DNA of 38,225 nucleotides, taken from positions 1-38,225 of the forward strand of contig JABDMI010000090.1 in the NCBI GenBank assembly GCA_013001575.1, given 5' to 3'. Made by a program: the position numbers and the translations under genes. The notes under the pieces were generated by a model. That model had not been told where the DNA came from. It did no database searches and saw only the letters and a list, made by a program, of their open reading frames with translations. The DNA comes from Gammaproteobacteria bacterium. Lineage in GTDB: Bacteria > Pseudomonadota > Gammaproteobacteria > Steroidobacterales > JABDMI01. Below, one piece after another: positions 27,276 through 36,690 of the stretch (within the stretch, counting starts at the first letter, position 1; each line of letters begins with the position of its first letter).

Positions 27276-29795
27276 ATGAAAAAACGCTTATTTAAAATCC
27301 TTTTTAGTCTAATTCTAATTGGAACCCTATTCGGAATTGTCACCATTGTCGGTTTGTATCTGTATGTTAAGCCAAGTCTGCCGGACGTGCAAAGCCTCAG
27401 AGAAGTGAAACTCCAACAACCCATGCGGGTCTTGACCCGTGATGGAAAATTAATCACTCAATTCGGGGAAAAACGAAGAATTCCAATAAGTTACGATGAG
27501 GTGCCCACCCAAATGGTGCACGCTTTTGTGGCCTCAGAAGACGATCGTTTTTTTGCACATCCCGGGGTGGATTATCGTGGCATCCTCAGAGCTGTGTGGG
27601 TCTTGACCACCACTGGTGAAAAACGCGTCGGAGGTTCAACCATCACCATGCAAGTGGCCCGAGAATTTTATTTAAGTCGTAAAAAAGACTACATGCGTAA
27701 GATTCGGGAGATTTTCCTGGCACTCAAGATTGAACAAGAAATGAGCAAGGATGAAATTCTCACCTTATTCATGAACAAAACCTTCCTGGGCCAGAGGGCT
27801 TATGGTGTGGCTGCAGCAGCCCGTGTTTATTATGGAAAAACACCGCAAGAATTAAGCCTGGACGAGATCGCGACCATCGCTGGCATCCCTCAGGCCCCGT
27901 CTCGTTTGAATCCAGTGTCGAATCCCGAGGCGGCAAAAAATCGTCGCGCTTATGTATTGCGCCGCATGCTCGAACAGGACTACATAAGCCAAGCGGAACA
28001 CGATGAAGCCAACCTCGCTCCAATCGAAACTTATGTGCACAGTGCAGAAATTGAAGTGGAAGCACCCTATATCGCTGAAATGGTTCGTAACCAAGCACTT
28101 GAGCTGTACGGGGATGCCATTTATTCCGACGGTTATCAGATCGTTACAACTCTCAATAGCAGCCTGCAAAACCAAGCCAACCAAGTGTTACGCAAAGCCC
28201 TGCACGAATACGACGAACGTCATGGTTTTCGTCGTTTAGCCGGTCAACTGAATTTGCCCACTGACATTGAGAGTATGCAAAGCAACGATTGGCGAAAATT
28301 ACTCGAAGACTTCCCCGATATCGGCATGCTTAAAGGCATGCTGGTACTAAGTATTGAAGACAACGTGGCTGAGTTGGTCGACATCAATGGTGAGCGACAT
28401 CAATTGACCCAGGCTGCCATCGAATGGGCCAAACCTAAAATCAATCGTGATCGTGTAGGTGAAGAACCGAAAGCACTGAGTGAATTAATGAACCCCGGTG
28501 CGGTTATTTATGTGCGAGATTACCTTAATGACAAAGGCGAGAATGAATTACGCCTGGCTCAGTCGCCTGAGCCGGAAGGCGCTTTGATCGCTCTCGACCC
28601 TAAGGACGGTGCGATCATTTCATTGGTTGGTGGGTACGATTTTGTCAAAAGTAAATTCAATCGTGTCACCCAGGCGCAACGTCAACCCGGGTCCTCGTTT
28701 AAACCTTTTGTGTATTCAGCCGCGCTGGAACACGGTTTTAATCCGGCAAGTATATTTAACGACGCGCCTGTGGTGTTTGAAGACGACGAGTTGGAAAGCA
28801 CCTGGCGACCGCAAAACTCATCGCAAAAATTCTATGGCCCTACGCGTATGCGTGAGGCCTTGACCAAATCACGTAACCTGGTCTCGATCCGGATCCTGCG
28901 TGAAATGGGCATTCAACCCACCGTCGATTATTTAACCCGCTTCGGTTTTCCGGCTGAAAATATTTCCAAAGACTTGTCACTGGCTTTAGGCAGCGCCGCC
29001 ATGAGTCCTCTACAAATGGCTCAAGCCTATGCCATTTTTGCCAACGGTGGTTTTAAAGTCGAACCATATTTCATCGATCACATTGAAGACTCCAAAGGCG
29101 AAAGAGTGTATGAAGCTGCGGCTAAAGTGGCCTGCCCCAAGTGCCCGGTAAATTTGCAAACGCTTGATACCGAAGACGGCAGTAAATTGGTTTTTGTGCC
29201 GGAAAACCTTGAAGACGATCAAAATGATGTAACTGTTGAGGATACGGAAAGTGCCTACGCACCCCGTGTGGTTGATCCGCGAAATGTTTACATTATTCAA
29301 TCCATGATGCGGGACGTGGTTCGGCGTGGCACAGCAACCAAGGCCCAGGCGCTCAAGCGCTCGGACCTTGCGGGCAAAACCGGAACCACTAATGATCAGC
29401 GCGATGCCTGGTTCGCAGGTTTTGTGCCATCGTTGGTAACCATAAGCTGGGTCGGTTTTGATGATATGCAAAAACTCGGTAACCGTGAATTTGGTGCCAT
29501 CGCGGCTTTACCGATGTGGATCGATTTTATGCGTGTGGCACTCGAAGACATCCCGGTAAGCAGCTTTGATGATCTACCCAATGGCATGGTGCAAGTGGAG
29601 ATTAATCCGGAAACCGGCTTACGACTGACTGATGAAAATGCCGATGGCATGGAGGAAATATTTTTTGCTGACAACGTTCCGGACATTCAGGAAGAAAGTA
29701 TTGCCGACATTTTCTTTTTCGAAGGCGAGGAAACCATAGTTGTGGATGAAGAAGGCGAAGAAACAGTCGAACTGGAAGAAGAGTCCTTGTTTTGA
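27276..29795 (+). CDS. mrcA: Penicillin-binding protein 1A (bifunctional glycosyltransferase/transpeptidase)
   Basis: 839 residues. PBP1A polymerises glycan strands and cross-links peptides in the periplasm. A short cytoplasmic start and one membrane segment (LFKILFSLILIGTLFGIVTIVGLYLYV) lead into the GT51 domain. There, catalytic E88 lies in ASEDDRFFAHPGVD, then VGGSTITMQVAREF and KTFLGQRAYGVAAAA. An OB-like insertion (about 300-420) precedes the transpeptidase: S473xxK in RQPGSSFKPF, SRN in TKSRNLVSI, and K701TGTT. The C-terminus is strikingly acidic (Glu/Asp-rich from about residue 790 to the end). Gammaproteobacterial PBP1A genes are often divergent from pilM, as here. The ribosome binding site is weak (TACTGAAAA before ATG). 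Identification is secure; mrcA and ponA are both in use for this gene. Confidence 0.96.
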   Translation: MKKRLFKILFSLILIGTLFGIVTIVGLYLYVKPSLPDVQSLREVKLQQPMRVLTRDGKLITQFGEKRRIPISYDEVPTQMVHAFVASEDDRFFAHPGVDYRGILRAVWVLTTTGEKRVGGSTITMQVAREFYLSRKKDYMRKIREIFLALKIEQEMSKDEILTLFMNKTFLGQRAYGVAAAARVYYGKTPQELSLDEIATIAGIPQAPSRLNPVSNPEAAKNRRAYVLRRMLEQDYISQAEHDEANLAPIETYVHSAEIEVEAPYIAEMVRNQALELYGDAIYSDGYQIVTTLNSSLQNQANQVLRKALHEYDERHGFRRLAGQLNLPTDIESMQSNDWRKLLEDFPDIGMLKGMLVLSIEDNVAELVDINGERHQLTQAAIEWAKPKINRDRVGEEPKALSELMNPGAVIYVRDYLNDKGENELRLAQSPEPEGALIALDPKDGAIISLVGGYDFVKSKFNRVTQAQRQPGSSFKPFVYSAALEHGFNPASIFNDAPVVFEDDELESTWRPQNSSQKFYGPTRMREALTKSRNLVSIRILREMGIQPTVDYLTRFGFPAENISKDLSLALGSAAMSPLQMAQAYAIFANGGFKVEPYFIDHIEDSKGERVYEAAAKVACPKCPVNLQTLDTEDGSKLVFVPENLEDDQNDVTVEDTESAYAPRVVDPRNVYIIQSMMRDVVRRGTATKAQALKRSDLAGKTGTTNDQRDAWFAGFVPSLVTISWVGFDDMQKLGNREFGAIAALPMWIDFMRVALEDIPVSSFDDLPNGMVQVEINPETGLRLTDENADGMEEIFFADNVPDIQEESIADIFFFEGEETIVVDEEGEETVELEEESLF

Positions 29796-29916
29796 TCCAT
29801 TGAATGGATTACCAGGACGCTCTCTACAAAATAAGGAATTAAGAAAAACTATTACAACGCAGTCCGCGGTTTTTAATTATACTCAAACTGTACGCAGAAC
29901 AAGTGAGGTACTAAAC

Positions 29917-30522
29917 ATGGCAAGAAAAGCCGTTCGCTCACAACAACAACGCATTCGCGTCGCCCAACAGGCCGCCAAATTAATCGCCGAACACGGGATT
30001 CGCGATTACCAGTTGGCCAAACGTAAAGCGGCTGATCAACTGGGTCTTGATATCAAATCTTCCATGCCGCGCAATGATGAAATTGAAGCGGCCTTGCGAG
30101 AATACCAGCAACTCTTTGATGCCCAGAATACTGCATCACGCCAAGGCACATTAAAAGCAGCCGCAATTGATTGCATGAAATTGTTCGAGGATTATGACCC
30201 CCTCTTGACCGGACGCATTGTGCAAGGTACCGCCACCGCACACACACCGATCACCTTGCATATTTTTTGCGACAATCCGCGGGTGATCGCAACTCTTTTA
30301 ATGGACGAGCATCTGGATTTTGATGCGAGTGAAAAACGTTTACGAGTTAATAGCGAACTGTATTCAGACTATCCGTGTTTCTTATTCGACTTTCAAGAGC
30401 ACAAGGTCGAGCTTCTGGTCTTACCACACAAATTACAACGTCAGGCGCCATTATCCAAGGAGAACGCACGGCCCATGAAGCGCTTGAATTTAAATCATTT
30501 GATGCAAACTCAGCTTATGTAA
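29917..30522 (+). CDS. Uncharacterised 201-residue protein
   Basis: I do not recognise a named family with confidence. The ATG at 29917 is chosen because GAGG lies about nine bases upstream, while the frame further upstream overlaps the PBP1A gene and lacks a good start. The N-terminus is basic and helical (MARKAVRSQQQRIRVAQQAA, then KLIAEHGIRDYQLAKRKAADQLG). The helical part continues with PRNDEIEAALREYQQLFD. A mixed alpha/beta half follows, including LTGRIVQGTATAHTPITLHIFCDNP, YPCFLFDFQEHKVELLVLP and RQAPLSKENARPMKRLNL. The C-terminal half reads somewhat like a small nucleotidyltransferase-type fold (a G-[ST]-type strand followed by acidic strands), but catalytic residues are not clear. No signal peptide or membrane segment. 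It lies 121 bases after the PBP1A stop, same strand, and converges on gltA. Confidence 0.75.
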   Translation: MARKAVRSQQQRIRVAQQAAKLIAEHGIRDYQLAKRKAADQLGLDIKSSMPRNDEIEAALREYQQLFDAQNTASRQGTLKAAAIDCMKLFEDYDPLLTGRIVQGTATAHTPITLHIFCDNPRVIATLLMDEHLDFDASEKRLRVNSELYSDYPCFLFDFQEHKVELLVLPHKLQRQAPLSKENARPMKRLNLNHLMQTQLM

Positions 30523-30588
30523 CTAGACCAAGATCAATCCACCTGATGTATATTTAGTTTTCCAAATGGCTTTTTAAACATATGCAAT

Positions 30589-30612
30589 TATAAAAGGCCG
30601 CATATAGCGGCC
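30589..30612 (-). terminator. Rho-independent terminator of gltA
   Basis: On the minus strand GGCCGC, a TATAT loop and GCGGCC are followed by TTTTAT. The 6-bp GC-only stem and T-run lie about 28 bases after the gltA stop. On the plus strand there is no T-run, so it mainly serves gltA. Confidence 0.85.
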
Positions 30613-30640
30613 CTGTGTATATTTGATTACACGATTGGTT

Positions 30641-31933
30641 TTAACGCTGGCCAATTTCCACATAATCACGTTTCGGTGCACCCGTGTAGACCTGGCGTGG
30701 ACGTCCGATGCGGCGTTGCGGGTCGTTCATCATTTCCATCCACTGTGAAACCCAGCCCACAGTACGGGCGATGGCGAACATCACCGTGTACATGTTGGTA
30801 GGAATGCCCAGTGCTTTGTAAATAATGCCGGAATAAAAATCCACGTTCGGATACAAGCCACGCTTAATGAAGTATTCGTCTTTAAGCGCGACTTCTTCAA
30901 GCTTGAGTGCCAAGTCGAATAATGGCGTATCCACTTGCCCGAGATTTTCCAAAACCTTATGACACATCTTGCGAATAATCGTTGCGCGCGGATCAAAACT
31001 TTTGTACACACGGTGCCCAAAACCCATCAAACGGAAAGGGTCTTCCTTGTCTTTGGCCTTGGCAATGTATTTATCAAAGTTAGCCGTAGAACCAATCTCA
31101 TTCAGCATAGCCAATACCGCTTCGTTGGCACCACCATGCGATGGGCCCCATAAAGCTGAAATACCAGCGGCGATAGCAGCATACGGGTTAGTGCCCGAAC
31201 TACCCGCCAAACGAACTGTAGAGGTTGAACAATTCTGCTCATGGTCGGCGTGCAAAATAAATAACAGATCCAGCGCTTCAGCTGCGATCGGGTCAATCTC
31301 GTATTCTTCCGGCGGCACACTAAAATACATATGCAATAAATTGCTGGTGTAATCAAGATCATTTTTCGGGTACACAAACGGTTGACCCAGTGAATGTTTA
31401 TACGAAGCCGCCGCCATGGTAGGTACCTTGGCAATGATACGATGCGCGAACACCATTTGATCATGCGGGTCATTCATGTCAACGCCCGGATAGAAGGCCG
31501 ATAAACAACCAACCACTCCCGATAACATCGCCATGGGGTGAGCGTTGTGATGAAAACCGTTAAAGAAACGCAACAAGGATTCATTGATCATGGTGTGCTG
31601 GGTGATGGTGGTGACAAACTCATCCAGCTCGCTCTTACTTGGCAACTCACCGTGTAGCATCAGGTAACAGACTTCCATGTAAGAACTTTTTCCGGCCAAT
31701 TGCTCAATTGGATAACCGCGAAATAACAACACGCCTTCTTCACCATTAATGAAAGTGATCTCGCTACTGCAACTCACGGTGGAACCAAAGCCTGGATCGT
31801 AGGTGAAGATTCCATGGTCTTTGTACAAACGGCGTACATCAACCGCTGGAGGCCCCATGGTGCCTTCGACTAAAGGGAGCTCCGAGACTTTACTGGCGTC
31901 CGGGTTGGCTAATTTATAGTTTTTATCACTCAT
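30641..31933 (-). CDS. gltA: Citrate synthase
   Basis: 430 residues, the length of the large (type II, NADH-sensitive hexameric) bacterial citrate synthases. It condenses oxaloacetate and acetyl-CoA at the entry of the TCA cycle. Signatures include [38 protein letters not shown] at the N-terminus, the catalytic His in [13 protein letters not shown] and [26 protein letters not shown] holds the second catalytic His, and the Asp lies in NVDFYSG. The N-terminal beta-domain that binds NADH in this class is present. A good sigma-70 promoter lies directly upstream and a strong terminator downstream, so it is a monocistronic gene between the unknown 201-residue protein and the M48 protease. Identification is secure. 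Confidence 0.97.
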   Translation of the reverse strand: MSDKNYKLANPDASKVSELPLVEGTMGPPAVDVRRLYKDHGIFTYDPGFGSTVSCSSEITFINGEEGVLLFRGYPIEQLAGKSSYMEVCYLMLHGELPSKSELDEFVTTITQHTMINESLLRFFNGFHHNAHPMAMLSGVVGCLSAFYPGVDMNDPHDQMVFAHRIIAKVPTMAAASYKHSLGQPFVYPKNDLDYTSNLLHMYFSVPPEEYEIDPIAAEALDLLFILHADHEQNCSTSTVRLAGSSGTNPYAAIAAGISALWGPSHGGANEAVLAMLNEIGSTANFDKYIAKAKDKEDPFRLMGFGHRVYKSFDPRATIIRKMCHKVLENLGQVDTPLFDLALKLEEVALKDEYFIKRGLYPNVDFYSGIIYKALGIPTNMYTVMFAIARTVGWVSQWMEMMNDPQRRIGRPRQVYTGAPKRDYVEIGQR

Positions 31934-31980
31934 AATGTTGATCCAATTGGAAATTCACTGGCAAGCGTGCAGGGGCTGGC

Positions 31981-32009
31981 ATTATATGGAGTGGTGCGCC
32001 GTAACTCAA
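31981..32009 (-). promoter_or_regulatory. Sigma-70 promoter of gltA
   Basis: Minus strand: TTGAGT (-35, four of six), 17-base spacer, TATAAT (-10, perfect), ending 48 bases before the gltA ATG. Spacing is optimal and the location is right, which makes this the best promoter in the window. It lies just after the M48 gene's stop. Confidence 0.7.
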
Positions 32010-32059
32010 TATCGCGGCTTGGCTATTTTGCGCGATTACTGAAAAAACACCGGTTTGCT

Positions 32060-33550
32060 CTACTCCACCAACTTGATCAACTGCCCGGATTGCGGCTGTA
32101 AGTCGGGATATAGCGCATTTAATAAGCGAATTTGTTCGGCTGCGTAGACCGGAATCGGCGAATTTGCCGTCAAACTCTCAATCGTTTCTCCAGCCTGCAC
32201 TCTATGCAAAACCAGGCGTTGCGGTTTGGCATTTGCCGTATCGGCGTCACTCATATAACGAAAGCTGGCGGCGGTGGTCTGAAAAAACGGATCAAATTCG
32301 GCATGCATATTCTTGTCTTTGACCGCCGACTGGAACACGTAGGCACGCTCGCCCTGATAAATAACGGTATAACGAATATCGCGAGTGCCCCATGGAGTGG
32401 TACCTCGACCCATAGCGGTATGTGCGGGCATGCCATTTATTTCCAGCGCTTCGTCGGAATGCATGCGTTTGACCTTGACCCGCTCAATTAAAAACTCGCG
32501 CGGCGTGATCTTTTTATTCAAATCATCAGTGCCCATACGTATGATCGCAGCATTAGCGGGTGCGTAAATATCAATATAGGCCGGGAAGTTCTCCACGCGC
32601 CACGCAGCTGGAAAATCAAACGCAAAGTCGAGATCTTTGTGATAAAAACTGTTGCCGCGGGTTATGCCTTCTTTAGCTGGTTTGTCAAACAGCATCTGGT
32701 CTTGCATGCGAATAAAAGCTTCGCGTTCGGCCACACTCACTGCTGGCGCATCCGGCGCAAGACTGCTAGCTTCCTCGATTACTTCTTGCAAACGTGTGTC
32801 ATTACGCGGATGGGTTGAGAACAAACCGTGATAAACCCGCGGTTCACGATTTTCTTTAACGGCACGATCTTTTTCATATACTTCCTGGTCTTTCAACACA
32901 CTGATCACATCAATCATAGCTTGCGGCGTATAAGCATTGTTTGCAAGATATCGAGCGCCCAATGCATCGGCTTCCAATTCCATTTTGCGACCATAACCAC
33001 TGAGAACCGCAGCGCCCAGTAATTGCGAGAGATTATAGGCGTCACTGCTGCCGGTACCGATCGCAACGGCCATACCCGCTAGTCCTGCCAGGGTAGATTT
33101 GGTTTGTTGGCGCACTGAGTGTCGGGCGGTGACATGTCCGATCTCGTGACCTAATACCGCAGCAAGTTCAGCCTCGGAATTCAAATACGCCAACAAACCA
33201 CGGGTTATGTAAATGTAACCGCCGGGAAGTGCAAAAGCATTAACCTGATCGGAATCGAGCAAAGTAAAACGGAAGATCAGATTATTGCGTTCACTGTTCT
33301 CTGCCAAAGTTGTGCCGACATTTTTGACCAGAGCCTGCAATTCGGCATCATCGTATTCGTCATACACCTGCATGACTTTGGGATGCAATTCACGCCCTTG
33401 AGCAATCTCGGCATCTTCAGACATTAAGACAAAATCGCGCCCTCCGGTGGCCGGATTGGTGGCGCAAGCGCCAAGCAACATTACTGCGCTGAGCACCCCG
33501 GCATAAAACAGTCGGAGTATGGATGGACGAAGTGAATTTGACCGGGTCAT
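32060..33550 (-). CDS. M48-family metalloprotease lipoprotein with LysM-like C-terminus
   Basis: 496 residues from the ATG at 33550, preferred over an in-frame upstream start because it gives a clean lipoprotein signal (SAVMLLGAC) with TTGGAAATCCC before it. The M48 peptidase domain follows: VNAFALPGGYIYITRGLL and the zinc motif AAVLGHEIGHVTARH (H135, E136, H139). The third-ligand Glu lies in GRKMELEADALGARYLA, and HPRNDTRLQEV closes the domain. A middle beta-rich region (about 290-430) resembles a PsbP-like fold, and the last 50 residues (VLHRVQAGETIESLTANSP to LIKLVE) look like a LysM-type repeat that could bind peptidoglycan. It is predicted to be tethered in the periplasm and to act in envelope protein quality control, as related LoiP/BepA-type enzymes do. 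Domain calls are firm; the substrate is not known. Confidence 0.88.
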   Translation of the reverse strand: MTRSNSLRPSILRLFYAGVLSAVMLLGACATNPATGGRDFVLMSEDAEIAQGRELHPKVMQVYDEYDDAELQALVKNVGTTLAENSERNNLIFRFTLLDSDQVNAFALPGGYIYITRGLLAYLNSEAELAAVLGHEIGHVTARHSVRQQTKSTLAGLAGMAVAIGTGSSDAYNLSQLLGAAVLSGYGRKMELEADALGARYLANNAYTPQAMIDVISVLKDQEVYEKDRAVKENREPRVYHGLFSTHPRNDTRLQEVIEEASSLAPDAPAVSVAEREAFIRMQDQMLFDKPAKEGITRGNSFYHKDLDFAFDFPAAWRVENFPAYIDIYAPANAAIIRMGTDDLNKKITPREFLIERVKVKRMHSDEALEINGMPAHTAMGRGTTPWGTRDIRYTVIYQGERAYVFQSAVKDKNMHAEFDPFFQTTAASFRYMSDADTANAKPQRLVLHRVQAGETIESLTANSPIPVYAAEQIRLLNALYPDLQPQSGQLIKLVE

Positions 33551-33706
33551 GGGATTTCCAATACAGGGTTTATGAGAATATGGCCGACCTTTATAAAAGA
33601 GCCTTGGCGAATACACAAGTATTTGCAGTAAATTGACTCATCAGTCTGTCCCATTTGACCAATTATGTACAATTTAATGTACATTTAATATTTAAGCCCA
33701 GACAAT

Positions 33707-33733
33707 AAAAAAGAGCACCGTAGTGCCCTTTTT
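33707..33733 (-). terminator. Rho-independent terminator of rpmE with a UACG tetraloop
   Basis: On the minus strand AAAAAGGGCAC, TACG, GTGCTCTTTTT folds into a stem with one G-U wobble, capped by C(UACG)G, a very stable tetraloop, and ends in a T-run. It begins about 32 bases after the rpmE stop. On the plus strand the same bases leave an A-C mismatch, so it is oriented for rpmE. Confidence 0.88.
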
Positions 33734-33764
33734 CTTGAATAAGTATCTGATTTCAATGAAATAC

Positions 33765-33974
33765 TTATTTTCCGCGATTTGCGTAACGCTTGCGGAAGCG
33801 ATCCACTCGACCACCGGAGTCCAGAATTTTCTGTTTGCCGGTATAGAACGGATGGCACTTGGAACAAACCTCTACATTAAGGTCATCTCCGAGCGTAGAT
33901 TGGGTTTCAAAGCTATTCCCGCAGCTGCAGGTCACATTGATCGCCGAGTAATTAGGGTGGATTTCTGGTTTCAT
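33765..33974 (-). CDS. rpmE: 50S ribosomal protein L31, zinc-binding form
   Basis: 69 residues. It starts MKPEIHPNY and carries both Cys pairs of the zinc-binding (C+) type, C16-S-C18 and C37-S-K-C40, then [25 protein letters not shown]31 bridges the two ribosomal subunits. A zinc-free paralogue replaces it in some bacteria under zinc starvation; none is seen here. It is monocistronic, with a promoter in the gap after hemW and its own terminator. The ribosome binding site AGGAAT lies upstream of ATG. Identification is secure. Confidence 0.98.
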   Translation of the reverse strand: MKPEIHPNYSAINVTCSCGNSFETQSTLGDDLNVEVCSKCHPFYTGKQKILDSGGRVDRFRKRYANRGK

Positions 33975-34039
33975 AGTCTTATTCCTGTGTCTTCAAGGTG
34001 TCGATGTCCGACCGACGCCATGACATAAAAAGGTCGCGC

Positions 34040-34068
34040 ATAGTACAAAGATTAGGCGGGATATGCAA
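34040..34068 (-). promoter_or_regulatory. Candidate promoter of rpmE with GC-rich discriminator
   Basis: Minus strand: TTGCAT, 17-base spacer, TACTAT, then GCGCGACC. Both hexamers are imperfect (three and four of six), but spacing is ideal. The GC-rich discriminator after the -10 is what stringently controlled ribosomal-protein promoters usually show. The predicted leader is about 60 bases. Confidence 0.5.
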
Positions 34069-34084
34069 GGTTTATTTCGCTTTC

Positions 34085-35236
34085 TCAGGGCAAGAACAGG
34101 GCCTGCAGATCATTCAGGAATTGTTGCCCTAAGGGTGTGACCCGAATACTGCTATCCGCTACCCGTAACCATTCCCGACTTTTTGCCGTATCTATCTTTT
34201 CGATAACCGTGTCTGAATCCAGTCCGGTCATTTGTGCGAATTCTTGCAAGCTGAACCTTTCCTGCAAACGCAATCGATTCAAAAAGTATTCAAAGGCAAG
34301 GTTACTGGCGGTAACTTTTGTTGCATGAATGAAATCATCACCCAAAGCATTATCTAAATATTGTTTGGGATGCCTGGGTTTGGCAGTGCGGTGAACTGAT
34401 CCTCTCGTGTCTGTAATCTTGCCGTGCGCACCAGCACCAATCCCCAGATAATCGCCAAAGCGCCAATAATTCAGGTTGTGTTGACATTGCTTATCCAGTT
34501 TTGAATACGCCGAGACTTCGTATTGCTTGAATCTATTTTCAGCGATCAGCTTTTGGCAGGCATCCTGAATTGCCCAGGCCGAGTCGTCGTCCGGTAGCTT
34601 GGGTGGAAACTTTGCAAATAAGGTATTCGGTTCCAGGGTTAGTTGGTAATGTGACAAATGCGTGACCGGAAAAGACAAGGCCATTTCAACATCAGACAAG
34701 GCCTGGTCATACGTCTGTTCAGGCAAGGCATACATCAGATCCAGATTGATGTTCTCGAATCCGGAATCAAAGGCCGTGGTTATGGCTTTTTTTGCTTCAT
34801 CGGCATTGTGGATTCGCCCGAGTTTTTTGAGATGTTCATCATTAAAACTCTGAATACCGATGGACAATCGATTCACCCCGGCTTGCCGAAACCCGGCAAA
34901 CTTCTCGGCTTCAAAAGTGCCGGGGTTGGCTTCCAGCGTAATTTCACATCCTGTTTCGAGCTGGATTCGATCGTTCACACCATCGATTATTCGCCCAATT
35001 GAATCGGACAAGAACAAACTCGGCGTTCCACCACCAAAGAATATGGAATGGATTTTTCTTTGATTGGTATCAATGTCAAAGTGCCTGAGGTCATACTCCA
35101 GGTCTTGCAAAAGTCGCTGCACATATTCTGATTCCGGCAACTCATTTTTTTGCTGATGCGAATTAAAGTCGCAATACGGACACTTGCGCACACACCAGGG
35201 GATGTGGATGTATAAAGACAAGGGCATCATGGTCAT
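34085..35236 (-). CDS. hemW: Radical SAM heme chaperone HemW
   Basis: 383 residues. HemW is the heme-binding radical SAM protein formerly confused with oxygen-independent coproporphyrinogen oxidase (HemN). The iron-sulfur motif is IPWCVRKCPYCDF (CxxxCxxC). FFGGGTPSLF, EITLEANPGTFE, NRLSIGIQSFNDEHLKKLGR and the HNLNYWRFGDYLGIGAGAHGK block follow, the last being diagnostic of the HemW group. The C-terminal winged-helix-like region is present. HemN-specific N-terminal residues are absent, which favours HemW over HemN. Three in-frame ATGs are close together (35236, 35230, 35227), and I cannot decide among them. It starts four bases after the rdgB stop, the standard rdgB-hemW pairing. Identification is secure. 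Confidence 0.94.
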   Translation of the reverse strand: MTMMPLSLYIHIPWCVRKCPYCDFNSHQQKNELPESEYVQRLLQDLEYDLRHFDIDTNQRKIHSIFFGGGTPSLFLSDSIGRIIDGVNDRIQLETGCEITLEANPGTFEAEKFAGFRQAGVNRLSIGIQSFNDEHLKKLGRIHNADEAKKAITTAFDSGFENINLDLMYALPEQTYDQALSDVEMALSFPVTHLSHYQLTLEPNTLFAKFPPKLPDDDSAWAIQDACQKLIAENRFKQYEVSAYSKLDKQCQHNLNYWRFGDYLGIGAGAHGKITDTRGSVHRTAKPRHPKQYLDNALGDDFIHATKVTASNLAFEYFLNRLRLQERFSLQEFAQMTGLDSDTVIEKIDTAKSREWLRVADSSIRVTPLGQQFLNDLQALFLP

Positions 35237-35240
35237 CTCA

Positions 35241-35837
35241 TCAGGTCAAATGCTGGATCAGCAATTGCATAGCCTTACCCCGATGACTCAAGCGATTCTT
35301 AGTCTCTTTATCCAATTCTGCCGAAGCGCATTCCATTTCCGGAACGTAGAACAAGGGATCATACCCAAAACCATTCTCGCCACGCGGTTCAATAAGAATT
35401 CGACCGTTCCAAATACCTTCGCAAATAATTGGCACTGGATCATTCGGATGTCTTACCAAAACCAAGGCACATCGAAAACTTGCGCTGCGTTCCAATTCGG
35501 GAACGCCTTTTAAATCCTCAAGCAACTTGGCATTATTCGCCGCATCGTCACCATGTTCTCCTGCATAACGAGCAGAAAATATCCCGGGAGCACCATCCAG
35601 GGTATCCACAGACAAACCGGAATCATCGGCAATTGCCGGTAACCCGGTTTCACGACTGACATGTCGCGCTTTCAGTAATGCGTTCTCAACAAATGTTGGT
35701 GCGGTTTCTTCGGCGGGGGGAATGTTGAAATCGGCTTGCGAAAGAATTTCCAGACCCAAGGACGCGAGCATCTCACGCAGTTCTTTCAACTTGCCTTGAT
35801 TGCCACTGGCAAGAACAATTTTAGTTTTAGTTTGCAT
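35241..35837 (-). CDS. rdgB: XTP/dITP pyrophosphatase (non-canonical purine NTPase)
   Basis: 198 residues, normal length for the Ham1/RdgB family. It hydrolyses dITP, XTP and ITP to monophosphates and so keeps deaminated purines out of nucleic acids. [18 protein letters not shown] is the N-terminal substrate motif, [24 protein letters not shown] holds the metal-binding Asp pair, and [15 protein letters not shown] and [11 protein letters not shown] complete the signature. It lies 20 bases after rph and four before hemW, so rph-rdgB-hemW is an operon. No strong ribosome binding site is visible before its ATG. Identification is secure. Confidence 0.97.
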   Translation of the reverse strand: MQTKTKIVLASGNQGKLKELREMLASLGLEILSQADFNIPPAEETAPTFVENALLKARHVSRETGLPAIADDSGLSVDTLDGAPGIFSARYAGEHGDDAANNAKLLEDLKGVPELERSASFRCALVLVRHPNDPVPIICEGIWNGRILIEPRGENGFGYDPLFYVPEMECASAELDKETKNRLSHRGKAMQLLIQHLT

Positions 35838-35857
35838 AAAACAATCACAATAACTGA

Positions 35858-36580
35858 TTAAAGTCCCAAAACGTCGCGCTGGGCTTGTTGGATTTGGGCA
35901 ATGCCCGACACCGCGAGATCCAGTAAAGCGTCCATTTCTTCACGCCGGAACGCTTGCCCTTCGGCGGTGCCCTGCACTTCTATAAATCCGCCTTTACCGT
36001 TCATGATCACATTCATATCGGTATGCGCATTGGAATCTTCCACATAATCCAGATCACAGACCGGTACGCCCCCATAAACGCCAACCGATAAGGCGGCGAT
36101 CTGGCAAGTCAAGGGCGACGCTTTAAGTTCGCCATTTGATATCAGATAACCGACCGCATCGTGTAAAGCAACATAAGCCCCTGAAATTGACGCACAACGC
36201 GTTCCGCCGTCAGCCTGGAGCACATCGCAATCGAGTGTAATGGTGCGCTCGCCCAGTGCCTGCAGATCTACAACAGCGCGCAATGAACGCCCGATAAGAC
36301 GCTGTATTTCTTGTGTTCTACCGCTTTGTTTGCCACGCGCCGCTTCACGCCCGGAACGGGTATGTGTTGAACCTGGCAACATGCTGTATTCCGCCGTCAA
36401 CCAGCCTTGCCCCTTGCCGCGTAAAAATGGCGGTACCCGCTCTTCGATACTGGCAGTACACAAAACCCGGGTGTCGCCACAGGAAACCAGAACCGAGCCC
36501 GGTGCATGTTTGGTAAAAGCGCGTTGAAAATCGAGCTTGCGAATCTGGTCTGGGGCGCGACCACTGGGACGTAATGACAT
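35858..36580 (-). CDS. rph: Ribonuclease PH
   Basis: 240 residues. This phosphorolytic 3'-exoribonuclease trims tRNA and other RNA 3' ends as a hexamer. It starts [87 protein letters not shown] carries the phosphate-binding and RNA-binding Arg residues, and [20 protein letters not shown] the metal-binding Asp. Full length, unlike the frameshifted E. coli K-12 gene. AAAGG precedes the ATG at 36580. It leads the rph-rdgB-hemW operon, and a TATAAT box lies upstream on the minus strand near 36642-36647. Identification is secure. Confidence 0.98.
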   Translation of the reverse strand: MSLRPSGRAPDQIRKLDFQRAFTKHAPGSVLVSCGDTRVLCTASIEERVPPFLRGKGQGWLTAEYSMLPGSTHTRSGREAARGKQSGRTQEIQRLIGRSLRAVVDLQALGERTITLDCDVLQADGGTRCASISGAYVALHDAVGYLISNGELKASPLTCQIAALSVGVYGGVPVCDLDYVEDSNAHTDMNVIMNGKGGFIEVQGTAEGQAFRREEMDALLDLAVSGIAQIQQAQRDVLGL

Positions 36581-36690
36581 GAGTTAAGCCTTTATGAAAA
36601 ATGTCGACAAGAAAATACTGGAATATTACTGAATACACGAATTATAGTTCTTAAGCCAGCCGCCAGAGTATGTTTCGACTGTATGGTCAG

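Noticed and set aside
29740-29916. Upstream extension of the 201-residue unknown protein into the PBP1A gene
   Set aside because: The extension overlaps the PBP1A 3' end in another frame; GAGG plus ATG at 29917 is the better start.
29917-30100. TetR-type regulator reading of the unknown protein's N-terminus
   Set aside because: The helical RIRVAQQAAKLIAEHG stretch is superficially TetR-like, but the expected turn and recognition helix do not follow and the C-terminal half is alpha/beta.
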